Origin: Nyssa sinensis
Taxonomy: Eukaryota > Streptophyta > Magnoliopsida > Cornales > Nyssaceae
Direction: 5' to 3'
Length of the DNA stretch: 64,000 bases
Assembly: GCA_008638375.1 (NCBI GenBank)
Contig: CM018041.1
Span: 15,581,716-15,645,715, forward strand
Below, in pieces: positions 11,801-23,232 of the stretch; the stretch's first letter is position 1, and each line of letters opens with the position of its first letter. Position numbers and translations under genes: made by a program. Under the pieces are notes generated by a model. The model ran no database searches. It worked only from the letters and a program-made list of their open reading frames with translations, and was not told where the DNA came from.

Positions 11801-13568
11801 AAACATAAAATAGAGAGAACATCAAATGGTTCTTTTGGGAGTGCGGCAAGGAAAAAGCTTGGCGATGTAAGCAACTTGCCACAACGACCTAAAACCTTGA
11901 CCCAAGATGAGAAGCCACAGTTCATTTCAACTACTAATAAAGAGTACATTGACCAGCTCCAGAAGGTATAGTTCTAGTTGGATTGGTAGTTTTTCTTTTC
12001 AAAGTTTTAGTATTGTTTGTGTTTAAGCTTAGTGGGGTTATCTGATACTGTGATGCAGGAAAATATGGCTCTAAAGAAGCTTCTAACGGATAGAAAGTAT
12101 CCTTTAATGAACAATTTCATTTTTTTTTTTGTTTGAGGCATCCTTATTGGACATAAATTAGTATGTTTTATCTCCAAATTGCTAGCTGCATATGGGCCTC
12201 CCAACATTTAGCATTACAGGTTTTTCTTAATTTTGTTTGATAGTAAGATCATTGAATTGTCTGGAGTTGAGTTACGGAAAATGAGAGTCAATTTGCAGAA
12301 AGTGCAACAACAAAATTTGCAGCTTGCTCAAGCAAACAGCCAGATGCTGGCAGTTTGTTTTCTTCCCTCATATATGAAATTCACTTATTCGTATCTTTTT
12401 ATTTTTTTTAATTGTTGTAATTTTCTGTTGACTATTGGATTCTTTGTGATACGGGTTCTCCTTTAATCATGCAGGAACTTAATTCTGGAAAAGATAGGGT
12501 ATGTTTTCATAGATAGCCAAGATGATAGATATTGTTTTTCTTCAGCTTAAGGTCTTCCCGTTTCTCCATGTTGTATTGTTTTTGCTAATTTGCAACTGAG
12601 ATTTGGTTGTTTTCAGCTAAAAGCACTACAGCATGAACTTGGATGCAAAAATGGCTTGCTTAAAGCAAAAAAATTGGAATCAGAGGTCAGTTTAGCCGGT
12701 ATCTTCTTCCATTACCAGCACGCAGGGCAAGCCTATGAGAGTATTTGACTAATATTGGGTTCTTGTTTTCCCAGGAAAAAGCAAATATGAGAAAATGTAA
12801 AAAAATTGAGAGAGAGGTATTTAACTGAATCTTGTCAGTGATTTCTTATTTACATTTTAAAAAAATGTCTCTGTCTCAGGTTCTATTTGTTTACATTTTG
12901 TCTCTTCACAGGTGGGAACATCTAAGTGCGAGGATTCCTCACAATCAGATTGTGGTAACAATAAACCTTGTAATAATAACGGCAAGCAGAAATCAAAAAG
13001 TATGTTAAATATTGGAGTTGGATATTCCATTTGAAATTTAAGAAACCTATTTATTATAGTAACCTTTGATTCTCTTAATGCTAATAGCAGGTTTGGGCCC
13101 TTCTACTATCAAACAAGTTCAAGCCACGGAGAAGGCTGAAAACAAAAGGTTTGTCTTAAGGATCTTACATTGTGTGATGCATTCTAATTTACTAATGTTT
13201 TTTTTGTTTTTCACAAGTAATTTTGAAGAAGAAAAGATCTATCAATGCTTTTGTATTATCTCAACAGGCTCTGTTTGAGAAGATCTGCTAGATTTAGACC
13301 TGAAGAAGCAGAACCTACCGGAAACTTGTTGGAGGTTGACAATGCCAAATTTCCTGTACGTTCTCAGGACGATGGTCAAATGCAGGATGATGGTTCAACT
13401 TCCATGTGTTCATCAGTTGAAAAAGAAGATAAAGACAGCAATACTGCAAGAGATGATGCTCAAGAATTACAAAGTTTGTCTATTGGAAGACCCTCACGCC
13501 TGGCAGCCAAGAAGGTCCAGTCCTATAAAGAAATTCCAGTTAACGTGAAAATGCGAAGAACTGAGTGA
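8844..13568 (+). CDS. SGO: Shugoshin, protector of centromeric cohesin
   Basis: Ten exons join in frame to 951 nt (316 aa): 8844-8898, 11799-11965, 12059-12096, 12244-12352, 12475-12498, 12617-12685, 12775-12816, 12912-12999, 13091-13148, 13268-13568. Every intron is GT-AG and every split codon is restored. Shugoshins bind PP2A and keep centromeric cohesin dephosphorylated, which protects it from separase until meiosis II. Visible are the RKKLGDVSNL motif (exon 2), the N-terminal coiled coil (about residues 64-155, with NLQLAQANSQMLAELNSGKD and LQHELGCKNGLL), the basic LRRSARF box (about 220-226), and the C-terminal shugoshin motif GRPSRLAAKK (290-299). Start: the first ATG that gives an in-frame exon 1 (MSATEDFFVLDSEN) after a GA-rich leader. 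Exon 1 is the least certain part. Arabidopsis has SGO1 and SGO2; the neighbouring pullulanase gene favours SGO2 orthology. Confidence 0.93.
9209..9396 (+). repeat. Short direct repeat in shugoshin intron 1
   Basis: The 21-bp words at 9209-9229 and 9376-9396 (TGTTATGGACCTG, then CCAATAT) match except at one base. Spacing and the TG start suggest a small transposon remnant, but no matching ends were found. Confidence 0.45.
10236..10727 (+). repeat. Tandem duplication in shugoshin intron 1
   Basis: Two diverged copies of about 245 bp lie head to tail (10236-10480 and 10481-10727). Each starts TTAGG(C/T)TCATGCAAG and contains the flank TTTGTTGA followed by the left end of a hAT-type element (CAGGGTCRGCTC). 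Only the second copy continues into a full element, so host flank plus the left part of the transposon was copied after insertion. Confidence 0.85.
10549..10966. mobile_element. hAT-type MITE, 418 bp, in shugoshin intron 1
   Basis: Terminal inverted repeats CAGGGTCGGCTC (10549) and GAGCCGACCCTG (ending 10966) are bounded by a perfect 8-bp duplication, TTTGTTGA, at 10541-10548 and 10967-10974. An 8-bp duplication and CAGGG ends are typical of the hAT superfamily. The interior is AT-rich with no transposase, so it is non-autonomous. Confidence 0.88.
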
Positions 13569-14480
13569 GTCAAATCTTTTCTGAACACCTGTTGGGGCGA
13601 GAAGCAGAAGAGTTTTGAAGGATGAATTATTTCTTCACTTGTCACTGTGTCCTGTCCTTTAGATGTTGTTGATCATGTACTTGTCAGGTAATTTTTTGTT
13701 TTAGTGCTCCATGATATTAGACTGCTAACCCACTGTAAGATCTCAAACCAGAGTGTTCTCTTTATCTTACTTTCATGTCTTACAATGTTGCATGTTTAAA
13801 GACTTCTCTTCAAAGCTTTATTTTATATATGTTATATACACATACGCCTCATTTGGATACTCGGATTAAAAAGTTGGATGAAATATTGTAGGATAGAAAA
13901 TATTTCAATTCAATATTTAGCTAGGCCTGAATAAAAGGTATGTTTTCTTTCTCTCCCTCCTCTCTCATTCTCCATACTGTTGGTTTGCTTTTTACAGGCT
14001 AAAATGAACAATCGGGAGTGCTTTCTTCTTTTATTTTTATTTTATTTTTTACAATAAGAGAAGGGATCGCTGCTTTTTTTCTTTAAAATTTAAATGTGGC
14101 TTCCTATGTCAACTTATAAAGATATCTGATAAAAAAAAAAAAAAAACTCAATTGGAAACCCTGGAGTGGGTAAATAAAACTTGGGAGGCTCTGTTACCAA
14201 GTAGAATTATGGCATGAAGGAAATAACCTGTGGCAAGATCATTGAAATATGCAAATGAAAGATCCTTTAAATGGCTCATGACACTGTATGAGCGTTTTGA
14301 GCTTAACTAAGGTAATGATGTGATAAAGAAGCTATGGTACCATAATGCTTATAGAATGTTTATATTATTAAACCAAACATCTTAGTGGAACTATGAACTC
14401 ATTAAAACTACCCATATAAGTGGATGTTTGGGGTTATTTCTTTAAACTTGTTGAAGTGTGGAATTTTTTTACTACATTCT
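13569..14480 (+). other. Shugoshin 3' region and spacer
   Basis: Follows the shugoshin stop codon. The first 200-300 bp probably hold the 3' untranslated region; a clear polyadenylation signal could not be chosen with confidence. The rest is AT-rich with poly-A and poly-T runs and no coding potential. Confidence 0.45.
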
Positions 14481-14538
14481 AGTGAGTTTTTTTTTTTTAT
14501 ATTTATTTAACATGATACACTTGATTTTTATTTATTTA

Positions 14539-14822
14539 TCAAATTTATGTAGTTTTTAAAATTGTATCTTCAAGATGCGATTTAAAAGTCATTTTTTAAC
14601 GAAATTGTATTTTCAATATGTGAGTTTGAAATTGTATCTAGGCCAATAACAATTTGGGATGACTTGCACAAACCAATAAGGATTTGGGATGATGCTCAAA
14701 TTTTTTCAAATTTTTGTTGATATGCAATTTCAGTCTCATATCTTAAAAATAAAATTTTGTTAAAAAATTGACTTTAAAGATGTGATTTCAAAAACTAAAT
14801 GAGTTTGATAAATAGGTGAAAA
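14539..14822. repeat. Inverted-repeat (MITE-like) element, family B copy 1
   Basis: The left arm (about 14539-14600) and right arm (about 14759-14822) are imperfect reverse complements (TCAAATTTATGTAG ... CTAAATGAGTTTGA). The GATGCGATTT-type words in the arms recur at about 42150-42360, so this is a dispersed family. No transposase and no clear target-site duplication was seen. Confidence 0.6.
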
Positions 14823-14905
14823 TATATGTGGGTAAGATTAAATCAAACATAAATCACATGGGTTTGATGAAAAATTCTAAAAGTGTGTTTGGGAAAAAGT
14901 ACTGA

Positions 14906-14937
<32 letters not shown>

Positions 14938-15140
14938 TTAATGTAAATATTGTTTTATGCTTTTGAAAAAGCAAAACCAAAACAAAAGTAAGACCAAACA
15001 GTTAATATGTTTTCCAAAATAACTTTTACAAACACAAATGCAGAAGGTAAGATGCAAAAATTGTCACAACAAGCTTCAGAATCCTACCAATGATGAAAGT
15101 ACAATAATAGCCAATATGGTACGCATGGGATGTTAAAGGT

Positions 15141-15683
15141 TAGTAGTTTCAATTCGTGTTAATATGTCGTTGTTTAGGTTATGTTAAAACATATGTATTT
15201 AAAAATATGTGTTAATTTTAACATGATATTATTGACTAATCGTGTCAAGTTTCAAAACTCAAATACTACATATTTATTAAAAAAGTTATACATGTTAACA
15301 CGGTTAACCCGTTTATTTTATTTTTTATTTTTTAAACAAAAGTTACCAATCCTTTTATATGTATAGATAATTTCTAAATCAGATAAACTTTAGATGCAAG
15401 ACAAAACAAAACTTAAACCTCTTTTATAAGGTGAAAAAAAAAGTCTCCAAAGCTTATTTTCGATGTGAGATGAATTATCTCAACTTATGTTTTTTTTCTT
15501 AAAATTAAACATGTTAAACGGATTGACATTACTAAAACTCAAACACGATATGTTTATTAATTGTGTTATATATGTCAATTCGTTTATGACCCAAACTTAT
15601 TTATATTCAACTCAAATTTGTTAATTTCTTCTCGTATTTGAATTGTGTTATTATGTCGTGTGAAAAAAAAAAAGATACCCCTA
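15141..15683. repeat. Dispersed repeat family A, copy 1 (hAT-like ends)
   Basis: This 543-bp block is homologous along its length to 41480-42033. It shares ACACGGTTAA, TTTTATATGTATAGATAA, TTTTCGATGT and CAATTCGTTTATGA in the same order. Its ends resemble TAGGGGTGTCAA and its reverse complement, a common plant non-autonomous DNA transposon end. It has no coding capacity, and no target-site duplication is visible at this copy. Confidence 0.7.
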
Positions 15684-16071
15684 ATTTGGATGCAGGCTTT
15701 TCTTTACAACATTACTCAACAAAATGAAAATATAATACTACTGAACTCAACTCAACTTACCTATGCATAGCCTTATCCCAATGAATGATAGAAAGCATAA
15801 AAAGGAGGGATGTATATCCCAAAAAAAAATTCTCAAGGCCCCATGTGATTTTGAAAGATATATGGCTATCCAACAGAAAATCCCCTTTTAGACAATTGTA
15901 ATTTGAATTAAATCTAAATTTCACATGCCACCAGTACAAAGGTTTCTACAGGTTTATTTGTTATAGTCAAAAGTGTGGTGCCGATTTGGTTGAAGATTCA
16001 GTAGAATAAAGGCTTTCAAATAGTATTATATATGCAGCCAAAATCATACAGAAAGATTTCACATCAGAAGC

Positions 16072-16526
16072 TGTTGAATACAAATCTAAAACAAGATGAA
16101 ATAAAGTGGCTGAAAAAAAAAAAAAAAAACAAAGAAATAAACACACACAAAATTCTTATATTTTATTCATTCTCAAAAAGAATGGCAACTATTCAAACAA
16201 ACTATTTAGATTTTGAATGGGATGAACTATCGCACAATGTAATGGCTATTTCGGCAATCCCACGACTTGGGCTCACGGCACACTTTATGCCCCCCCCCCC
16301 CCACACACACACACATATATATATATAAATTATATAAAGTCTAATCCTAATATAATTAGGATTTCTACTCCTATTCAAACTAATAATACTATTTTCACTA
16401 AAATAAAGACTCCTAATCTCACTAATAATAATTACTCAATTCTTACTTAAAACATGTCAAATATTACTAGGACTCAACATAAAGAGTCCTACTAAAACTA
16501 TACTAACTTAGTTTAATTGGCCCACA
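16072..16526 (-). repeat. LTR of the 16-17.6 kb copia remnant
   Basis: Homologous to 24309-24709 and 29394-29835. It contains a C tract followed by CA and TA microsatellites (about 16291-16326) where the related LTRs have only TA repeats. Confidence 0.75.
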
Positions 16527-17115
16527 TTACCTCCCTTAAACCAAGCTCTTTAAGCTTCATCATGCCAAGTAATATCTTTAACTTCAAAAAAGAATTTGTT
16601 TTGAGCGGTTTTGTAAAAATATCTACAACTTGTTCTTCAGAATGACAAAAATCAAGTTGGATCTCCTTGTCATTCACCAAGTCACGAATGAAGTGAAACT
16701 TGATATCAATGTGCTTGCTTCTCCCATTAAAAATTAGATTCTTCGTCAATGCAATAGTTGACTTACTATCACAAAATATTGTTGTAGGACCATCCTGCTT
16801 GTGTTGTAGAATACCAAGCATCGGCTATAACCAAACTGCTTGAGTAGCAGTATTCTTGCTACAATGTATTCTGCTTCTGCCGTTGAAAGAGTAACAACCT
16901 ACTGCTTTTTAGAAGAGTAAAAAAATACACCAGAACTAAGATGAAAGACATCTGAAAGTACTCTTTCGCATTTCAGCATCACCTGCTCAATCACTATCTG
17001 TATATCCAACAAGTTTCAAATTGTTAAAAGATGAATAAAAAATACCATCACTTTGTGTACTTCGAATGTATCACAAAATTCGTTTAGCAGCTTGCAAGTG
17101 AGATTGATGTGGAGT
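16527..17115 (-). pseudogene. Copia RNase H / RT tail fragment
   Basis: Read on the - strand, 16513-16821 encodes a typical copia RNase H end: FCDSKSTIALTKN, RSKHIDIKFHFIRD and DIFTKPLKTN. The region up to about 17112 continues with damaged RNase H and the end of RT. It matches 24705-25300 closely. Broken and not functional. Confidence 0.82.
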
Positions 17116-17640
17116 CTCTGATACCAATTGTTAAATACAAATCTAAAAGAAGATGAAACAAAGTAACTGAAACAAAACAACAAAAAAAATAAAGAAATAA
17201 ACACACACGAAACTCTGATATTTTATTCATTCTCAAAAAATGGCAGTGATTCAAACCAACAATTTCCAGATTGCGTTGATTAGGGGAATTGAACTGGCGG
17301 CAAAAAACACTGTACATAGCTATTTCGGTTCGCAATCCCACGGCTCTGCGGCTCATGGCACACACTTCAAGTGCTTTATCATACATCATCTCTATAATAT
17401 CATGTTAATATATAGTATAATTTTGATAAAGTTTCTAATTTTAATGGCAATTCAGACTTGTTATCTTATTAAAAAATTAAGAATACTCCTCCACTAGGGA
17501 AAAGAACTCCTAACATCACTAACATATAATTACTCAAATCTTATCTAAAACATATTCAAATTACTCTAACTTATGACTTAAATATAATAAGACGTATTTT
17601 TATCAAAACTATACTAACTTGGGTTTTCCAGTTTTAAAAG

Positions 17641-18480
17641 TTGACATATTTGCTTCCCACCTGCACAAATGATTCAGAAGACTGGGATTCTTAAAATTAC
17701 AAAAAAGAGCATTGGTGACTATTGACTTATTAGGAAGTTAAAAAATTGTAAGAATTTGAATTTAAAGGAGCCTCTCGTGAAAATATGAAACTTTTTTTTT
17801 TAAAGAATATCTACTACTTTTTTTAAAAAAAAATTCATAGAAAATAGTAATAAAAAATTCAAATTTTAAAAATTTTGTGAGCATGGTCCCTATTTATGTT
17901 AAACTTTCGGTTCATCTAAAAGGTATAATTTAAATATTTAATTCTTTAACATATTTTTTCACGTGCTATCAAACTTTTACTAAAAATGGATCAACACGTG
18001 CATCAATTATAATCATCAGGACAGTGAGATTTGAATACAAAATTTTTTATCTATTCTAATACCAAGTTTATTTAAAAATTTTAAGTTATTAGAGAACATG
18101 TAATTTAAATATTTAAATCCTTCGGCACCCATGTGTATCCATCCAACAAATGGGAAATGATCATCCAAAATTCTTCTCTCCTGCTCTAATAATCTCATCC
18201 TGTGAAATATTCGAATTTAAAGTTAATAGAAAAACTTCTGATAGAATTATTTATCAAGAACGGGGAAAGATTTATATCAGATTTTGATTAATTAAAATTC
18301 TAATTTAATTAATAAAAAATGTAGAATAAATAAGGTTTTCAAATCTACAATGAAATACCATCCGCATGTTGAATTACTACTATCTTAAATTCAGGCATAT
18401 ATCAAGTCAATTATAACAATAATAAAATAAGATATGAAAATTTTATGTGAGAAATTTTTATGGGAAATAAAGTCCATCAG
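17641..18480. other. Spacer, no gene seen
   Basis: AT-rich sequence with poly-A and poly-T runs between two copia elements. No open frame with family resemblance and no transposon ends could be fixed. Its last five bases (ATCAG) are the target-site duplication of the next element. Confidence 0.5.
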
Positions 18481-18737
18481 TGTTAAGGAAATCTCCACTG
18501 ATACAACTGTCCCTCATTCTAAGGGATAATGTTCTGCCTAGTTTTGGAAACTTTGACCATTATATTTAGGAGCATCCAGTGCAACGGTCATCCTTGTTTC
18601 TTGTCCATAATTTTAGGCTATTGATTTGTAGTTTACTTCTTTATACTTTCCTTGTATACAATCTGTTATATATAAAAAGGTGATGCACGACTCTGGAATC
18701 ATGGTCCAGAATCATTCTCATTCTGTTTCTTGTTTCA
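18481..18737 (+). repeat. 5' LTR of the young copia element
   Basis: 257 bp, TG...CA. It has a TATATAAAAAGG promoter-like box near 18669 and ends directly before the primer-binding site. Confidence 0.96.
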
Positions 18738-18749
18738 TGGTATCAGAGC
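18738..18749 (+). other. Primer-binding site (initiator-Met tRNA)
   Basis: TGGTATCAGAGC is complementary to the 3' end of plant initiator-Met tRNA, the usual primer of Ty1/copia reverse transcription. It abuts the LTR without a gap. Confidence 0.93.
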
Positions 18750-18789
18750 ACTAACGTGACCTCTGTCCCTTCTTTTTTTTTCCCTTCAA

Positions 18790-21700
18790 ATGGCTTCCAC
18801 TCCGGTCACTCCTGTCAGTATTCACAGCCTTGTTACCATTAAACTTACCAAAGACAATTATCTATTGTGGAAAGCTCAAATTGAACCATACCTACGTGGG
18901 CAAAGGCTTTTCGGCTATGTTGATGGTTCCATAACCAAGCCACCCACTCATATAACCAATCCTGCGGCAACCACGTCTGAAACTGCACTTTCCGTAATTC
19001 CCAACCCCAACTACACTCTCTGGTTTGATCAAGATCAAGTAGTGCTAAACACACTGGTCTCTTCTTTGTCTGAAAATATTCTGGCTCACATGGTGGGGAT
19101 CTCCACCTCCAGAGAAGTTTGGGTCGCCTTGGAGACTATTTTCTCCTCTCATTCCCGCGCCCGTGCAATGCAAACCAGACAAATTCTCTCTGTCATCAAA
19201 AAAGGAAATCAATCAATCTCTGATTATTTTCAAAAAATCAAGACTCATGCCGACACTTTAGCTGCTATCGGTGAGTCCTTGCTACCTCATGAATTTCAAT
19301 CTTATCTACTGGGCGGACTTGACTCCACCTATGATGCTATTGTCACTGCTATCATCACTCGGTCAGACCCGATGAGTAAAGAAGATCTCTTCAGTCATCT
19401 TCTCAATTTTGAGTTGAGGTTGGAACACCACAACTCAGCTCTTGAAGCAACTATTGGTTCAGTTAACGTTGCTACACGCTCTGAAGGCTTTCGACCTCGA
19501 GGGAGCAAACAGTTTTCTCCACTGATACAATCTTATCAGCAAAATAATTTTCGACCTCCACAACACTCTTATCAGCAAAATAATTTTCGAGGTCGTGGAC
19601 GCACTGGACGTACCAAAGGAAGCTCTGGCCAACAACCCTCCTCTCAACCACTATGCCAAGTCTGCGGTAAAACAGGCCATACTTCTATCCAGTGTTACCA
19701 TCGCTTTGATCAGGCATATCAAGGAGCCCCTCCCACCATGGTGGCGTACTTAACAAATCAACAATCCGCTTCTGATGCAAATTGGTATCCCGATACTGGT
19801 TCTACCAATCATCTCACAAATGAATTTCAACATCTCAATATTCATTCTGAGCCTTACACAGGTGGTGACCAGATACAAGTTGGCGATGGGGCAGGTTTAA
19901 AAATACAAAACATTGGTTCATGCAAATTGCATACCTCTTCACACTCATTTAATTTACCACATCTCTTACATGTGCCTCACATCCAAAAAAACCTCATTTA
20001 TGTTAGTCAATTTACTAATGACAATGATGTCTTTATTGAATTTCACTCCTCTTATTTTTTGGTGAAGGACGAAACCAACGGGAAAATTCTACTGCACGGC
20101 AAGACTAAAGATGGCCTTTATCCCTTCCCCTCCGATGCCTCATCTTCAACTCACCGACAATCCTTCACTTGTCAACGTGTTCCTCTTGAAATGTGGCACT
20201 CTCGAATGGGACATCCGTCATACCAAACTGTTCGTCGTCTTGTTTCTCAGTTCTCTCTTCCAGTGTCAACAAATAAAGCTCCTAGCATTTGCTCCAGCTG
20301 TCAACAAGGAAAAAGCCACCGCCTTCCCTTTCCAGTTTCTACTTTCGCTTCCACCTCTCCTCTTGAACTTATTTTCTCAGATGTTTGGGGACCTTCCCCT
20401 GTTATGTCAACTAGTGGAAATAAATTTTATGTGTCTTTCTTTGATCATTACAGCAAATACACTTGGCTTTATCCTATCCCACAAAAATCTGATGTTTACA
20501 CAGTATTTTGTTCTTTTCAAAAACTTGTTGAACGACAACTTAATTGTAAAATCAAGTTTGTCCAAACAGATTGGGGAGGTGAATATCGTTCTCTTCATAA
20601 ATATTTTGAAGACAATGGTATCCAACATCGTGTCTCTTGTCCTCACACATCTCAACAAAACGGTTCTATCGAACGAAAACACCGTCACATTGTCGAAATT
20701 GGTTTGTCTCTTCTATCTCACAGTTCGGTTCATCTTTCCTTCTGGGATCATGCCTTTTTAATGGCCACTTATCTCATTAATCGCCTACCCACTACTCCAC
20801 TGAATACGACACCTTTACAACAACTGTTTCGCCGTGACCCTGATTTCTCACTCATGCGTGTTTTCGGCTGTGCATGCTACCCTTTTCTTTGCCCCTTTAA
20901 TCGTCATAAGCTCGACTTCCGCTCCAAACAATGTGTGTTTCTAGGGCCCAGCAATATGCATCGAGGATATAAATGTCTTGATCCGTCCACAGGCAAAATC
21001 ATAATATCTCGACACGTGGTCTTTGATGAACACACATTCCCTTTTTCTCAACCATCCCCTGCTTCCATTCAGTCTGCCTCATCCCATGCCGACACAACTT
21101 ACCTGCCTTTTCCTATTAACCACCCATCGGGACTTCACACAAACACTTCTTCACCTCTCATCCCAGATCATGCCACGATCTCCTCTCAACCTGCTCTCTC
21201 TGACTTACCCTCTGTGACTAATACTCCCTCTTCTCCAACCGAATGCTACTCTCCACCTACAGCTCATAATTCTCCTCTTGTTGTTGCAGTTGAAGCTCCC
21301 GTGGCTCGCCCCCATCAAATGAGGACTCGTTCACAGAATCAAATTGTCAAGCCTAAATCTTTCACCGATGGTACAGTTCGTTACCCTCTTCCAAAAGCTT
21401 TACTCACTGTGTGTTCTGTGCCTGAAGCCCCTTCCAGTTACACTGAGGCTAGCAAATATGCCGAATGGAGGTCTGCCATGGACGATGAGTTTTCTGCTCT
21501 AATGAAAAACGGCACATGGTCGCTGGTCCCTGCTCGTCCCGACATGAATATTGTTGGCTCTATGTGGGTTCTTAAAACTAAAAAGAAATCAGACGGCACT
21601 CTTGACAGACGCAAGGCCCGATTAGTGGCTAAGGGATATCATCAACAGAAAGGTATCGACTTCGATGACACCTTCAGCCCCGTTGTCAAGCCTCCAACAA

Positions 21701-23019
21701 TTCGACTAGTTCTCAGCATTGCCGTGTCTCACAACTGGGAAATCCATCAAATTGACATCCAAAATGCATTTCTTCACGGTTTGCTTGCTGAAGACGTTTA
21801 CATGCAACAACCGATTGGCTACGTGGATACCAACTTCCCGACTCATGTCTGCAAGCTTCATAAAGCTCTTTACGGTTTGAAGCAGGCACCGCGTGCCTGG
21901 TATTCCAGACTCAGTGACTATCTTATTTCATTGGGTTTTCTCACTTCAGCCTCAGACACGTCGCTCTTCATCTATAACTCAGACTCGGTTCGCTTGTTTG
22001 TTCTTGTCTATGTCGACGATATTGTGATCACGGGCTCCCGTTCACAGGCCATCTCTCAGCTTATCCAAAATCTGAGTAATGAGTTTGCCGTAAAAGACTT
22101 AGGTCCCCTAAGCTTCTTCTTGGGTATTGAAGCCTCCAGGACCTCTTCTGGTCTTTTTCTCTCCCAAAGGCAATATATTTATAACATTCTCCAGCGGACA
22201 AATATGGTAGAAGCAAAGCCCGTGTCGTCACCAATGTCATCCTCGCAGCAACTTTCTCTGTTTGATGGTGCTCCCTGTGCAGATCCTTCACATTATCGCA
22301 GTGTGGTTGGTGCATTACAATACTTATCACTAACTCGTCCAGACATCTCTTATGCAGTTAACAAAGTTTGTCAGTTCATGCATAAACCCACTGAGACTCA
22401 TTGGTCGGCTGTGAAGTGAATTCTCCGCTATCTCAAACTTTCTATCGATTTTGGTTTAAAGATTTGGCCTGACTCCTCCACCCAGCTCTCCATTTATTGT
22501 GACGCTGATTGGGCCGGTTGCCCTGATGACCGCCGCTCAACCTCTGGTTACTGCATCTACTTTGGTTCCAATTTGATTTCTTGGAGCTCCAAAAAGCAGC
22601 CGACAGTCGCTCGCTCCAGCACGGAAGCAGAGTATAGAGCTGTTGCTCATGCCACGGCTGAGTCACTTTGGCTTCAGTCTCTATTGCGTGAGTTTGGTGT
22701 TTTTATTTCCTCAAGACCAGTTGTTTGGTGTGATAACATCGGGGCAACTTATCTGTCAGCGAACCCAGTTTTCCATGCCCGCACAAAACATGTGGAAATT
22801 GATTACCACTTCATCCGAGAGAAAGTCCAACAAAAGTCACTTGAAGTTCGCTTCATATCCAGCCGTGATCAACTCGCTGATGGTCTTACGAAGCCATTAG
22901 TCTCAGCCAAATTCTCAATGATGCGAGACAAACTCAATGTGGTCCTCTCCCCGTTGAGTTTGCAGGGGCGTTTTAAGGAAATCTCCACTGATACAACTGT
23001 CCCTCATTCTAAGGGATAA
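18790..23019 (+). pseudogene. Copia gag-pol polyprotein with one premature stop
   Basis: One frame of 1409 codons, interrupted only by TGA at 22417-22419 (codon 1210), just inside the RNase H end; the same frame continues to 23019. In order: gag with the copia gag domain (about residues 20-230); CCHC zinc knuckle CQVCGKTGHTSIQC (about 19651-19692); protease WYPDTGSTNH (D-T-G, about 19783); integrase with an HHCC finger (WHSRMGHPS), core DVWGPS, DWGGEY and the final Glu in GSIERKHRH; reverse transcriptase with LVYVDDIVITG (about 22003-22035); RNase H with [15 protein letters not shown] and WCDNIGA. The stop replaces the Arg usually found in a VKRIL-type motif (CGA to TGA, a C-to-T change). The frame overlaps the polypurine tract and the first 49 bp of the right LTR. 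Confidence 0.95.
22962..22970 (+). other. Polypurine tract within the coding frame
   Basis: The mostly purine word GCAGGGGCG ends directly before the right LTR and is also translated (QGR). It probably primes plus-strand synthesis. It is shorter and less pure than most. Confidence 0.6.
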
Positions 23020-23227
23020 TGTTCTGCCTAGTTTTGGAAACTTTGACCATTATATTTAGGAGCATCCAGTGCAACGGTCATCCTTGTTTCTTGTCCATAA
23101 TTTTAGGCTATTGATTTGTAGTTTACTTCTTTATACTTTCCTTGTATACAATCTGTTATATATAAAAAGGTGATGCACGACTCTGGAATCATGGTCCATA
23201 ATCATTCTCATTCTGTTTCTTGTTTCA
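22971..23227 (+). repeat. 3' LTR of the young copia element
   Basis: 257 bp and 255 of 257 positions identical to the left LTR. Its first bases are TTTT instead of the canonical TGTT, so its outer terminal dinucleotide has mutated since insertion. Confidence 0.96.
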
Positions 23228-23232
23228 ATCAG

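Larger units (their letters stand above)
16072..17640 (-). mobile_element. Recombined remnant of a - strand copia element
   Basis: In window orientation, a 455-bp LTR (16072-16526, TGTTGAATAC ... GGCCCACA) is followed by a purine tract read on the - strand (CATTACCTCCCTT). Then come RNase H and the tail of reverse transcriptase (to about 17112), which jump straight to a primer-binding site (TCTGATACCA, about 17117-17126), and a second LTR starts at 17129. Most of gag, protease, integrase and RT is missing. The second LTR differs strongly in its middle, and its expected GGCTCACA-type end is not found; no matching TSD exists (GAAGC lies on the left only). It belongs to the same family as 24309-29835. 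Confidence 0.75.
18481..23227 (+). mobile_element. Young, nearly complete Ty1/copia retrotransposon
   Basis: 4747 bp with two 257-bp LTRs (18481-18737 and 22971-23227) that differ at only two positions: the second base (TG versus TT) and GTCCAGAATC versus GTCCATAATC. It is flanked by ATCAG on both sides (18476-18480, 23228-23232). The initiator-Met primer-binding site TGGTATCAGAGC directly follows the left LTR, and a purine tract precedes the right LTR. One long gag-pol frame fills the interior, broken by one stop. Small size, short LTRs and the RT/integrase wording resemble the Ale/Retrofit (Hopscotch-like) lineage; that assignment is from memory. Insertion is recent. It may move only with help from an intact relative. 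Confidence 0.97.

Noticed and set aside
18738..18749. tRNA gene signal at TGGTATCAGAGC
   Set aside because: It is only the 12-bp primer-binding site, complementary to a tRNA end; no cloverleaf is present.
20111..20761. 216-codon open frame inside the young copia element
   Set aside because: It is a shadow of the integrase coding frame read in another phase.
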